From positions 35,216,001 through 35,280,000 of the forward strand of contig JBHGNT010000001.1 in the NCBI GenBank assembly GCA_043228905.1: a DNA stretch of 64,000 nucleotides, read 5' to 3'. Positions 1 to 11,937 of this stretch are shown one piece after another; position 1 is the first letter of the stretch; every line of letters begins with the position of its first letter. Source of the DNA: Azolla caroliniana. Lineage: Eukaryota; Polypodiophyta. The position numbers were made by a program, and so were the translations under genes. The notes beneath the pieces were generated by a model. That model saw only the letters and a program-made list of their open reading frames with translations, did not search any database and was not told where the DNA came from.

Positions 1-1324
1 AACAACATATGGGACTCAAAATTCTGTCTGACATGATGTGGGCTACACATGCACTACAGGAACAAGTGTTGGAAGGAGTTAGGTATAGAAGGAGGCTTTG
101 AGAGGTAGTCACAAGCTCCATTGGTGTCTTCAGACTCAACATCAATGATATAGTGGACTACATCATATATGGAGGAGGCACGGAAATCAACATATTAGGT
201 ACATCTATTCACATTCTTCTTTTTCTAACAATACAAGCTGTGTCTCTGAATCTCATGCAGGTCTACACTATCACCTCAACACGCTAGATGGTTTTTGCCA
301 CAAATAAGAGCTCATAGTAAACCTAGGAATAAAAAGACCATGATTTCTACATGTTCATGCTGACTCGCCAACAATCTCCCTTCACAATATTAGGACAGCA
401 AGTTGAAGTACTGGATTACTATGTAGAGCGACATTTGCAAGCTATGACCGAAGCCACCGAAGATCAACTCACTCGAGGATATGCTACTTTAGCCACGATA
501 GAACGACAGTGGCACCCAGAACACTTCTAAGAGCCCCATAGCAAAGTACGGTTATTCAGCATCATGGTCAGTACTATCGTCATGTATGACACCAATATCA
601 TGAAGTTTGAATATCTCACATTTGAGAGGCCTATTATCCGAGTCGCTCCTTCTGTTTAGCATGCACACGCTATGTAACTTCTTAAGACTTAAATATGTTT
701 TATCGTGTCTTAAAAATCAGGAGGTATTTGAGCCCATATGTTATAATAAGACAATTTTCGAATAGCAAAAGTGCAAGTTACATGAAATTGAGGGTTTTTG
801 CCATGTAAGTGTGTTAGTTGCCACGTTCACTCAAATGTTGCTCAAAGTTTCCAGACACCAAGTGCACATATTTACAAAGGAACAAAATCCGACAGAAATA
901 CATAGAATTTCGCCTACATTTCAATGAATATGTGGTATTTTATCAGTCACTTGCTATTCTTTTAATGCATGATAAGAGAACTCTGGTCGACTACTAAAGA
1001 AACGTCCACCACACTGATAGATGTGAATCTTAAATGGACCAGTTAAGCTATCTTGTTACTAAGAAGTGAAACCTCCTATGCTCGCATTATTGATTCCAGA
1101 TTCTTAGGATATAACAGACCGGATGTTTCTTTGATGAATTAATAATGATAAGAAAAAAACACAAATCTAATTTGAATAAGAAGAAAATATGTCAATGAGA
1201 GATAGAGACCATGCACTAACATTTCAGTTGATGGATTAATGATAGCAATAGAGAGCAAAGAATTGATTTTGAACAACAATTAAATAGATGGGGAGAGAAA
1301 AACAGAGACTTGAGCACCACAAAC
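1..1324. other. Non-coding left edge, probably part of UNG intron 1
   Basis: No exon is recognised here on either strand. The minus-strand UNG gene must continue leftwards, because its exon 1 ends in a donor at 1323-1324 and the glycosylase domain is missing, so this stretch is most likely intron. Bases 100-220 on the plus strand read as a short coding-like peptide (VFRLNINDIVDYII) that is broken by stops on both sides. It may be an old transposon fragment, but I cannot name a family. Confidence 0.4.
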
Positions 1325-1655
1325 CTCTCGATTCAGAAACCTTGTTTTCACAGAGCTTCATGTTTCGAATGGCGTGAGCAGAAGCTTTACTAAGCTCCAT
1401 CCTCACCTTCTGATCCTTACTAACCATAGTTTCTGTTCGATTCGACTCAGATGTCGTATCCTCGTGTGCTTGATCGGAGACATGGAGAAGATCGCCGTCT
1501 TTTTTTCCTTCTTCTTCGGAGATGAAGATGGAAGGGTCGGAAGAGGGAGAAGGGGAGGGAGGAAGTAGGTCACCATCGCTTGGCTGTGTTTTGAGCCGCT
1601 TATGTGTCTGGAAAAGCTGCGAGATTGTCGTGTTCACCTTCACCTTGGAAGCCAT
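1325..1655 (-). CDS. UNG: Uracil-DNA glycosylase, first coding exon (partial gene)
   Basis: UNG removes uracil from DNA and starts base-excision repair in the nucleus and organelles. Only the first exon is visible. It starts at the ATG at 1655 and ends at an AG|GTTTGT donor, giving 110 codons plus one base (phase 1). Residues about 9-20 (ISQLFQTHKRLK) resemble the N-terminal PCNA-binding segment of eukaryotic UNG. A low-complexity Pro/Ser/Glu-rich linker follows, then a segment (RMELSKASAHAIRNMKLCEN) that aligns with the conserved lead-in of plant UNG just before the catalytic domain. The catalytic domain with the water-activating Asp and the Leu-intercalation loop is not in the window, and intron 1 is at least 1.3 kb. 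The open frame extends upstream of this ATG, but that part is Ser/Arg-rich and unlike UNG, so the ATG at 1655 is preferred. The family call rests on the N-terminal part only. Confidence 0.72.
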
Positions 1656-1980
1656 GGGAGGAGGAAGAAGGAAGAAGTGGTTCAGAGATGTGCGGAAGAA
1701 GAAATCGATCGAAGAAGACGAAGAGGGTCTACAGCTGGTGCAGAAGAAGAATGAAATGAATCGACGCAGGTGAGAGGGACAAACTGTGCGGGAGATTTTT
1801 CCCGCCCTTTTTCGTCTTCGTCTTGGAGGAGAATGATTTCTGATGCATTTTCTCTGAAACATAAGAATGAATGAATAGAATAGAATGTATGTGTGCATTT
1901 GACCCCAAACACACAACACAAGGCACAAATTTTGTGTTTGGGTTCGGTTTGGCCCAAACCCGGCTCCGTTCCGCTTGAAC

Positions 1981-2222
1981 CTTGCGATACCGAGTTCAAA
2001 CCGGTTTGTGAAGCTCGAGCCTGAACCGAGATGAACGAAACCGACAAACCGTTTAAAAACAGTTTAATGGCTCGGTTGAGGCTTGAACCGAACCGTTTCC
2101 CCTTGCCATACCGAGCTCAAACCGGTTTGTGAAGCTCAAGCCAGAACCGAGATGAACGGAACCGACAAACCGTTTACAAACAGTTTAATGGCTCGGTTGA
2201 GGCTTTGAACCGAACCGTTGCC
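1981..2222. repeat. Tandem duplication, 121-bp unit x2
   Basis: Two near-identical 121-bp units (1981-2101 and 2102-2222) lie upstream of the UNG start. Each carries the perfect 12-bp palindrome CAAACCGGTTTG (1997-2008 and 2118-2129) and several copies of the words AACCGAAC and AACCGTTT. They differ at only a few positions and contain no gene. Confidence 0.9.
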
Positions 2223-5040
2223 AACTCCTAGGGGCCTCTTCACTGGGTGTTCCTCTTACCGTGTGTGTCTCACGTCCTTCTTGTCACACTTACTTCTTCC
2301 TCGTGCCCAACCTCCACACCACCATCACATCTTGATTTGCATGCTCACGTTCTGAGTGTGAGTGAATATGCTCATGCCGACAACATTCACGCGCGCTCTT
2401 GCGCTTTGAGTAGGGAACCTGAACCCGTTTTAGGGTGAAGTGATGCCCTCATTTACAATATTGAAATAACATTTGGGGGCTAGTTGTAAGAGTGGACATG
2501 CTTGTTTGTTAATTTGTTTTATTGTAATCAACTCATCGTAGTTGTAAGTTGTTTTAATACTAACACAACTTCCATGCATCTTTATGACATCATATACTTG
2601 TCCAAGTTTTACCACATACCCATTGATTGACTCATTCTAGATAGTCGTGATATTCGAGAATAGAAAATGGCCCCAAGAATATTCATTCATTTTGGACAAT
2701 AAATTTACATAATAAAAAATAATCAATTCATTAAAAAAGGAAAAATCACTCGTTAATAATAAAAGTTTTAATTAAAGAGCTTATGAACCATGATATTCTA
2801 ATTCCTAACTTCTAAGTAACTCTTCTAAATTTAATTTTAAGAGTCTATGCGCTATCATATTCATCATCCATATCTTCGAGCTCATCAATAATGTCCTTAT
2901 GAGCTTCATTTTCATCGATAGCTTGGTTTTGCATTCTAAATAGCCTCTCATCATCTTCTTATTTGTTGATCCTATCTCATGTTACTTCAATTAGGCATAA
3001 TCCCCTTTCCCTTATTCTCCAAATGAGAATGATTTGCTATATTATTAGTTAGCATAAGCAAGTCAAATTAAATTTCTTGCATAGTAATATAATGGGAATG
3101 CATCAAACACCATGAGTCTTGATATGGACTGTGAAATTGTGGCCACATCTTAGGTGCCTGCATTAGTCTTCAATTCACATAGGTATCCTCAAATTACAAC
3201 AAAAGCTTGCATTTGCATGTGGACTTTGGGGTATTTCCTTCACCCTACACTAGCCACTTCACAACTCAAAAACTTTCACTCTTGAATAACAATCTAACCC
3301 TCACCATAAATGAATTTTCTTGTACAAATGAGCATTCTAGTAGATGCCCAAGAGTTTTACGATATATCTACGAATGAATCCTAACCTTTCATATCCATGT
3401 TCATTAATCCTTACTCTAATGACATGAAGAAATCATGGAAGATTGGACAACGTTGAGATGAGAAGAGAGACTTACCGAGTAACCCTAATTTAAAGGGAGC
3501 AAGATGTAGAGAGAGACAAGCATGTAGGCGTCATGTAAGAGGAGGCAAGGACATAGCCAAACCCTAACTTGAATCAGGGAACACGAAGTTTGTTGATGTT
3601 TGTTGTTTCAACTATTCAATGTTCCTTGCAAGCCATTCTCTATTCGCTACTCATCAAATACATTTTTGGAAAAACGTTTGCATTTGTGGGGGAGCCCCCA
3701 TGAATGCGAATATGTCAATCTATGCATATACCATTGTGGAATGCAAGGGTTGAATGCAATGCATTGTAGTCTCCAATGGACAACCTTACCAACTGAATTA
3801 TGATCTCTACATTGGTCGAAAGTTTTTATATATTCATCAAATGATGTTTCTAGCTTGTATTTTCAATTTGCCCATTGGTAACATTTGGTGCGTTTACAAC
3901 GTGTTTGTAAAACCATAAGATAACTCATTGTCAAACTGAGAGATGGTTGAAAAACAAGCACAATAGATACACCCAAGAGAAAGGTAGAGTCCTTCTAGAC
4001 TTAACAATAACGAGAGACACACTTAAAAAGAAAGGCATGTGTGTTTGTTTGAAGATGGGCGTATATAAAAATAAGTTGGATTTAGAGCAAAGAAAATTTA
4101 CTAACAATGAACAATTAGCAATAGATCTCCAAAATCAATCTCTTATTGTCAGTTGAAGAGAGATTCAAATGTGCAAGATGTTTAAGGCTTGCAAGTGATC
4201 TCATTCTCTTCTATTAATGTTTTCAACAACTTTTATATAGAAGATGGCGTAGTACCATTGGATGACATGCATTTGAGAGGTCACAATCCCACCATTATTC
4301 ACCTTTCATTGCATGTTCAAAACACAAGAGTTATATGTGATACTTTGGTATTGGCCATCTATTTTGTTCCCTTATTACATCTTCAATACAAGTGCATGTA
4401 TTACAAGTGTTTCAATGTTCTCAGCCATAGCCTTTGTTTTGCTCAGAGCTTAAACCACCATTTATTTTTCCTTTATATGCAATAGGAAGTATTGTATTTT
4501 CCTTGTCTTCACTACCTTTCTATATTGGGGCCATGCCACAACCCATTCAATTTGCAAAGTTCTATTGTTCTTATATGGTTTGAGATACATCTTACATTTC
4601 TCGTGATCAAACCAACAAACAATGACTTTTTTATGTCCGCCAATACACATTTGAGAGTATCAATATACTACCTCAAGCAAGGGCAACATCTTTCAAATGG
4701 TTTTCAATTTCCCGTAACATCATCACCTAAAGAGAGATATTGAGAAATGGTTCTCGAGCTACGTTTGCATATGTCCATCCTATAGAGCTTTATTGTAATA
4801 AGAATGAGAAGAGGCCAGCTTTATAATTTTCACGTAATTTGGGGACCTTTTTTCTGTAAGAAGGCCTTCCCTTTCATGAAAACCTTCTCAACGCCAAACC
4901 AAAATAACGTTAAAAATAGTTCATTCCTCCCTTCGATTCCTTTTGTTCTTCCTGATCGTGTACACACACGCACGCTTTTATACATAATTTCTGTCTCTCC
5001 GTGTTTTCTGCCCCGATCTGGAAGAAAACTCCTAGAAGCC
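2223..5040. other. Intergenic region between UNG and cornichon
   Basis: AT-rich sequence with no recognisable exon, RNA gene or transposon coding remnant. The open frames here (all under 100 codons) show no family resemblance and no splice context. The last 200 bases probably contain the cornichon promoter and 5' leader. Confidence 0.6.
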
Positions 5041-5082
5041 ATGGAAGCTCTGCAAACCCTAGAATTGTGAATGAACTTGTGA
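5041..5082 (+). promoter_or_regulatory. Two short upstream ORFs in the cornichon leader
   Basis: ATG GAA GCT starts a 9-residue uORF (MEALQTLEL) ending at 5070. The next codon is another ATG that encodes MNL and stops at 5082, 35 bases before the main ATG at 5117. If the transcript starts upstream of 5041, both would be met by scanning ribosomes first. The transcript start is not known, so the regulatory role is inference. Confidence 0.35.
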
Positions 5083-5116
5083 AAGCGAAAGCACCAAGGC
5101 AACCGAAAAGCCAGCT

Positions 5117-5230
5117 ATGGATTGGGAGCTTCTTCTGTGGTTTCTTTCCTTCTTTGCTGTTGCTGCGGCTCTAGGAATTCTGATTTACCAGGTCCTTTTT
5201 ACAAGTGTATATATGTGTTATTTATTTATG

Positions 5231-5276
<46 letters not shown>

Positions 5277-8200
5277 AACGTCTTTCTCTCATTCATTCTA
5301 CGCAGAAATGAAGATATTTCTCGATCTGTCTGGAGGAAGTTTTTCTCACTATGATACTTCATATTTGATTTCATGCTATTTCTTTGAAATATTTCCGTTT
5401 GCCTTCATGTTTTAGCATAAGAATATCAGATTTTGTAGAAGTGCATCAGGAGAGAATTTTAATTCATGGATAACTATTCTTGGCAAGCCAATAAAAGTAA
5501 AAATAAACAAAATAAGTGTTTAATAGCGAAAGCCAGGCTTGCATGCAACCTTGCCAACTTGAAAAGTTTCTATAAGAGGCATTTTTTTCCTACCAACATT
5601 GTAATGACAACCAAATGAAAGCGAAATTACTTTATCAAATGCATGTGGAGGAGTTTTGGCCTTGCCAGAGGACAGCAGTTCATTGCATGACATCATTGAA
5701 AGGCTAAATCAAGCTGAAAATAAAGAGAATTAATCTCTTATAGGGAAATACAAGGAAGGCTAAAAGAAAGGCTAAATGTAGAACATAGAGAGAGGCAGTT
5801 TTGCATGCAATCTTGCAATTTGCAGAGGCATTTGGGCCTCATTAGATATTGCATTGAAAGGCTAAATCAAAGTCAAAATAAAGATTTAGCCTTACATAGA
5901 TAAAATTCCCTATTTGGATCCAGCATAGAAAGTTACAAACTCGCAAAGCATTCCAGAGATATTTCAGTTTAGCTAGAAAGGGAACATGTTATCTGTCCTT
6001 TGAATACGTTGGGAGGTACGTCTGTAACAATTTCCTCTCTCTTCTCTGTGAAAGGCTGTTTCTTTATTTAGACTTTTGTTTGCAATGGTACCCAATTAAC
6101 TAACTTTCTCTAGAAAGGCCAAAATGCCTCTGCAAGGCTATGCAAGGTTTGCAGCTAGCAGCGTTATGTTTCACTGTTAAAGGTTTGTAACATTATGTTT
6201 CTCTTCCTCTCCATGTAGCATTGCAATGCTACTTAATCAACATAAATTTCTTTATTTCTTGTTGTTTAGCACGTGGTTGTTTGATGGGGCACTTGACTAC
6301 AATAAAGGGAGAAACTTTCATGCCATGCCTCTGAAAACAGGGTGGTTTCACTGCTCCGGGTCAATTATTAAAAAAGTGTTTGCATTCTTATTCTTGTAGG
6401 TCTCCTCAGTCTGAAAAAAGGAATGACAAAGTGGTAACGCATTGATTCACCCCTAGCCATGAATCATTCTGTATTTTGACACAAAGGTGAGTTCAGTCCT
6501 CCAAGGCCTCTGTGGAGATCTTGATTCAACCTTCTCATAGATGGATCAATTGGTTTCATGAAAAATAGAAACAATGCTGAAGATTTAATTTCATTATGCC
6601 CCTACCCAATGGATTAAGCTGCTGTACCCATTCACTTGCTGACCCATTATGCATAAGGTATGCCATTAACTAGAACCAACAACATGAAGCTTTGCTCAAG
6701 GGTTCATGTATGTGAAATTTAGTGGCTTTACCTCCAAAATCTACTGCGTTTTCTCAGCTTCAAGCATGCATTCCATTGAACATTAGTGGCTTCGCCTCAT
6801 TTTCGTAGTTTCGCTTTTTTAACTGATAGTTTGGATCAGATTTTGGGTATTCTATTCCATTCCAGGCATATGATGGGGTTTTTTAATCTGTTCCCCATGG
6901 TATCTATTTACTATCGGTCATTAAGGAACACTTACTCACAAGGGTGGTCCCCCGTATTCAAGTAATGTGATCCTTATTCAAAACTGGTGTCCAGATTCAG
7001 TAATGTAATCAAAATATTCAGGAGAGGTCCATGGGGCCATAACCTTCTTCGGCCAGATCTTCCAATCATTTCAGAATTCATTGAGAAAGGGTTCCCACCC
7101 ATCCTTACCTGCTACTTACTACTTACATGGACAAGGGAAAGCAACCAATGCTTTTGGACTGCCTTCCGTTTCATTTTCTTAAGCCTCTTTTGCTCTTTGG
7201 CACTAATGGAGTCTTAGTTTATTTCCTTTCCTTCGCTATAATGATGTTCAGGTTCGCTTAGTTTCTCAAGTTGGAGGCAGAGCTGCAACACATGACTTGC
7301 CTGGCAAGCTTGGATATGGTTTCTCAATCGACAACCATGAGATTTTGGGATGTCAGTAAGCTTATTTTCCACACCTGTCCTATCTCTGAGGACCATCCTA
7401 AACCTTTCCAGGTCTTTAGTCATTTCCGATATCCAGTTTGCCTTCTTTATGTGCTTGACTGATCCATTGAGATTGCTCATAAGAATCCAGATCATTTCTT
7501 CCAAGTTGTATGTTGTCAAGATGAGCTACATTTACCTTGATACCATTATACTACCCCATGTTGGTTCGCTTCTGGTCTACTGAAATGTGGTAGAAAATGT
7601 GTGGCACACCTGCGAACAGGCATAAATTTTTCTATCCACAAGTGGAGTTTGAGGCTCATCAACGATTGTGAAGAGGAGATATGGCAGTCTTTTGAGAATT
7701 CCTGATATGTGGAACAATGTGATGTTTGACTGACAATGCAATGAGAGCACGGGCTTGAGGGTCCTTACCATCCCAACTTGTTTTCAATGTTAAGCATGCC
7801 AGAAATATTAGTTTGGTCAGCCATTGCAAAAAGTTTACAGCAAAAAATATAGATGAGATATTGCAGTACCTGGTAGTTTTGTTCACCAAGATGTACTAAA
7901 GCAATAGAATACTTAAGAATTGTATAAGCAATGGGCTGAAAGAAATAGAGAAGAGTTACTCTACTGTGCTGAAAACTGGTTGCTGCAGTTGTGCAATTAG
8001 GGTTTGAGTCTGTTGCAGAGCTTGTTTTGGCTGTATCGCCACCAAAAATCTGATATGGGAGTATAAGTAGTAAAAAATCAGCCTCAAATCTACTTTCTGA
8101 AAACGTGAAAATAGAGAAAAATCACCTCTGCTGCGGTTTTCTGCTGGTCAAACTTTTTGTCACTATAAACAGAGGTTCGACATCGTCTTAGGAGGAAAGA

Positions 8201-10904
8201 GATCAAGAGAAAGATCTCTGTATGCCTATTGGGAAGAATAGGATAGAAAAAGTAACCTAAACCTGCTCTCATACCATTTATAAAAAATGCAGGGATCTTA
8301 ATAGGATACACATTAAGTGTAACATTTTGGTATGTATGAAGATTTATGTATCCTAGAAAACTATGCTTTCAATTATGCATGTGTTGTCAATAAACCACAT
8401 TTTTTCTCCTTTTATTACTGATTGTGATAAATTGTATTGCTATTTCTACTTATGTTAGAATTGGTCATTACTACTAGATTTATGATCTTCTGTTACTACT
8501 GAAAATTACTATTTTGCATTAAAACTGCTTTGAAAAGTTTAAGGTGCTAAAATAAACGTGTTTTTGTAACAGTTAATGTGCTTATCTGATCTGGAACTAG
8601 ATTACATCAATCCATTCGATTCTGCATCTTCAATCAACAAGTTTGTCCTTGTTGAGTTCATCATTCAAGGTTCCCTTTGTGCAGTGTATTTGTTAACTGG
8701 GCATTGGCTAATGGCATTGATTAATGCCCCAATGGTTTACTACCATGCAAACTTGTATGTGGTACTATTTTTTGTGCACATTATTTTCTTTGGATTTCAT
8801 CTTAAGTATCCAAAAGTCTGATCTGAAAATTGAAGCATGTGATTAATTTTGTCAACATTCATAGGAAAATTTACCAAAATGAGATTGGTATTTAGGGAAA
8901 CTAATAGAAAAGGCGGTTGTCACTGTAAACAAATGCGCTTTCCTCACTTGCTAAACGAATAAACAAGAATTTAAAAACTTAGGTTTTATAAGGTTGTTTG
9001 GCAAACATGAATTACTTTTGCAATTTCGTAAGAATTCTGGCCTGATTTACTTAAACTGTTAATATAGGAGACAACATTTAGATTTATAATATGTCATGTA
9101 GATGAAATATGGCAATAAAAGAGGCTCACTGATGAATTTATGAGCAAATAAGTCTTCAGGAAATGTGTTTATGGCTTGGTATACAGTAATTTACGAAAAA
9201 AGAAATCATTCATTGGTTATCATTGTAATTGTCGATAAATTAATTTTAATCAAATAATTCTCTAATCTCTTAATTATTAAAGATACTTGAACTTATTTTA
9301 ATCTTGTAATACATATATATTTGGAACAGGTACATGAAGAAACAATATCTGGTGGATGTAACAGAGATTTTTAATGTCCTTGGCAAGGAAAAAAAGTACC
9401 GCCTTATCAAACTTGGATTCTATGTTTTCCTCTTCTTTATTGTGATTTACAGGTACAGTTCCACTTATCGAACTTGCATCATATGTTTTCCTTGTCTTTA
9501 TCAATTTTGCTGTATTTCTTGATTTAAGTTTTTTGTTCGATCCTTGAGATAAATACGATCAGAGCTTTTGAGTGCACTAAATATAGTTTTTGAACGTAGT
9601 TTTTGAATATGGTTTTCTATACATCTTTATTTGTTTTGAGACACTATACCTTGATATCTCAACAAGGAGTAAATCTCATTTGTCAAATGTAATAGAAAAC
9701 TGATGTACAATCAGGTGGAATTTTATTCCAGCAGCAGATCTCTCTCCAGTATCATGGCTTGGGAAACATGTGTTCTGGTCAGGAGGATGGAATTTGTTGA
9801 TGTTAGATATAGGAAATATTATGGATGTTATGAGAAAGACATTGACAACAATTGTATGTGGAGGATCACTTTTCACGCATTATACTATACGTGATGCACA
9901 AAACTATCAAACCATTTTCCTGAAACAGTGGATCTGAACTCTTTGATATACGGTAGAGCCCATCCTTTGTCCACCATCTGTACAATTGCTTCCATATGCT
10001 CACATTCTCTTTAATGTGAGACAGGGTGTTGACTGCATAATATGCTCTGAACAAGTTCATGAGTCTTTAGTATGACACTTTGATACAATTTTTTGCCTTC
10101 AACAACATTTGAGTTTGTGTTTTACACATTGTCAATCCGGTCCATTCTTCTATACACACATTCCTGTCATAGTCACAGTGTGCATTCTCAATTGCAATGT
10201 TCAGTAGTAAAATTCGTGAACATTGAGAGTCACTACTCAATTCCACACATACTACATTATCTTGGTGTCATAGGTCATATTTGACTGCAGAGGATGCTAT
10301 TGATATCTATCCTTCTATTTATCAATTATTGCCCCTGCTGCAAATAATTCATTTATCTTCTTGCTGTTGGCCAAATCAACTTTCTGTTTCTCAGCTTCCA
10401 TAAAGAGATTTTCCGGGAACTTGGACAAAACTCTGCAGACCCTAGTGTTGTCTATTTTTAATATGGATTCCATTTTGTTAGTGTTACATACATTGCCCCA
10501 AAGTCAATGCTATGTGTGAACAATGAAGTTTTGACATAATCTTTTTGCATCTGTTTCATGTAAGATTTGAGGGGTCTCGGATAGTTTTATTTACGTTTAA
10601 ACATACTTCAAATAAAATTGGAGGAGAATGGTAGTCTATACCTTGATGTTTTCTGCCATATGATGAGGCTTAACAGTTCGGGACTCTGTTTCGGAGTTGT
10701 GATTGGAGAAGTCCTGCAAAGTTGGCTCCTGCAAAAATATTTAATTATTAACTGAAAATAACTGATTTGGAGTGCATGACTGTATGTATAATGTTAACTA
10801 CAAAATATAACTGTTCGGCTATTTGATTTGGCAGGTTAGTTCTGACGGCAGTACTTTCAGTTTTAGATGGTGATGATGATATTGCTCATCATGCACAGGC
10901 ATAG
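5117..10904 (+). CDS. Cornichon family protein (CNIH/Erv14-like ER cargo receptor)
   Basis: Cornichon proteins are small polytopic membrane proteins that recruit membrane cargo into COPII vesicles at the ER. Four exons join in frame: 5117-5191, 8573-8754, 9330-9452 and 10835-10904, giving 149 residues. Exon 1 encodes the first membrane segment (WELLLWFLSFFAVAAALGIL). Exon 2 begins LMCLSDLELDYINPF, matching the conserved luminal/cytosolic cornichon signature, and carries the second hydrophobic stretch ending YYHANL. Exon 3 has YLVDVTEIFNVL and the third segment (LGFYVFLFFIVIYR). Exon 4 ends in an acidic tail (DGDDD). All junctions are GT-AG with compatible phases (0, 2, 2). Intron 1 is 3.4 kb and opens with a (TA)n(TG)n microsatellite. 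The length is normal for plant homologues (about 135-150). The gene is convergent with the neuroguidin gene to the right. Confidence 0.93.
5229..5275. repeat. (TA)n(TG)n microsatellite
   Basis: About nine TA-type bases followed by roughly 17 TG dinucleotides, in the first 90 bases of cornichon intron 1. Tracts of this kind are prone to length change. Confidence 0.95.
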
Positions 10905-11385
10905 AGTTTGCTCAAGGTACCTCAAGAGTGATGCTGATATTGCTAGAATTCTAATTGCTGAGAACAAAACCTAAAAGGAAATTGCATGAACTGCAATTGT
11001 TTCAACATTATAAGGCTTCAGATTAGAACAATTCATTCATAAAGCGTAACCTGGTTAAATTTTCTCTTCATTTGGTTCAGGTCTATGCATAGGTGCTATT
11101 GTTGCCAATTTGAAGCCATATGTTTTTGCCCTTGTTCCCAATACTTGTTTTCTAGATGTAATCACCTTGAATACTGTTCCTGCGATGATGATGCCCAGCT
11201 ACTGTAATATGATGCTGATTTGGGTCAGAATATATACATTAGGGCCTACACGTGGGAATATTCATGTTCATTCATTTTTGAGTACTAATTCCTGCTGTTG
11301 TGTATGATGAAGTTATTTATTTCAATCGTGGTGTAACTTGCTACTTGATTATATGTATATTAAAATTACAGTTCTATTTTTATGT

Positions 11386-11565
11386 GTAATATTCTGAATA
11401 TCTCTTTGTCCCTGCAATAATCTGAATATTGATGTGGAAGGCATTGCGTATGGTAATCTAGTTGAAATTCACATTTATGTAATATTCTGAATATATCTCT
11501 CCCTGCTCTTCTGAATATTGATGTGGAAGACCTTATGTATGGTAGTCCAGTTGAATTTTGAAAAT
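11386..11565. repeat. Imperfect tandem duplication, ~93-bp unit x2
   Basis: The word GTAATATTCTGAATAT recurs at 11386 and 11479, followed in both copies by CTGAATATTGATGTGGAAG and TATGGTA. The units have diverged by substitutions and a short deletion. They lie downstream of the cornichon stop. Confidence 0.8.
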
Positions 11566-11677
11566 GAAATTCAAGCAGATTTTCTAGCTGGGAAATGTGT
11601 ATATGGCATGGTATAAACACATTTGTTAATAGCATGTTATGGATGCCATTTGGTTGTATAAGATCATATATTGAGGA

Positions 11678-11937
11678 ATTGTAATAAACGATGATAATTC
11701 TTGAGACTTCTGTTCGTAAACATATATGCGTTAATCTTGTAATAAATAATGATAACTCTTGAGACTTCTGTTCGTAAACATATATGTGTTAGTCTTGAGA
11801 CTTCTGTTCATAAACATATATGTGTTAATCTTGAGACTTCTGCTCGTAAACATATATGCATCAATGTTGAAACTTTTGTTCGCAAACAAATATGCATCAA
11901 TCTTGAGGGTTATGTTTGTGCACATATATGTGCCAAT
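11678..11937. repeat. 36-bp minisatellite, about 6 units
   Basis: Units starting CTTGAGACTTCTGTTCGTAA begin at 11700, 11758, 11794, 11830, 11866 and 11902. The last two are diverged. A 22-base segment (ATTGTAATAAACGATGATAA type) precedes the first two units, so an older 58-bp unit is also visible (11678 and 11736). Because 36 is a multiple of three, several frames stay open on both strands; these are not genes. Confidence 0.92.

Noticed and set aside
1-700. Possible retrotransposon coding fragment at the left edge
   Set aside because: Coding-like words are scattered among stops and no protease, RT, RNase H or integrase motif could be recognised.
1656-2047. N-terminal extension of the UNG exon frame
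   Set aside because: The extension is Ser/Arg/Phe-rich low-complexity sequence, unlike UNG, and the internal ATG fits the family start.
4804-5070. 88-codon frame just before cornichon
   Set aside because: No family resemblance; it only ends in the short uORF and overlaps the probable promoter.
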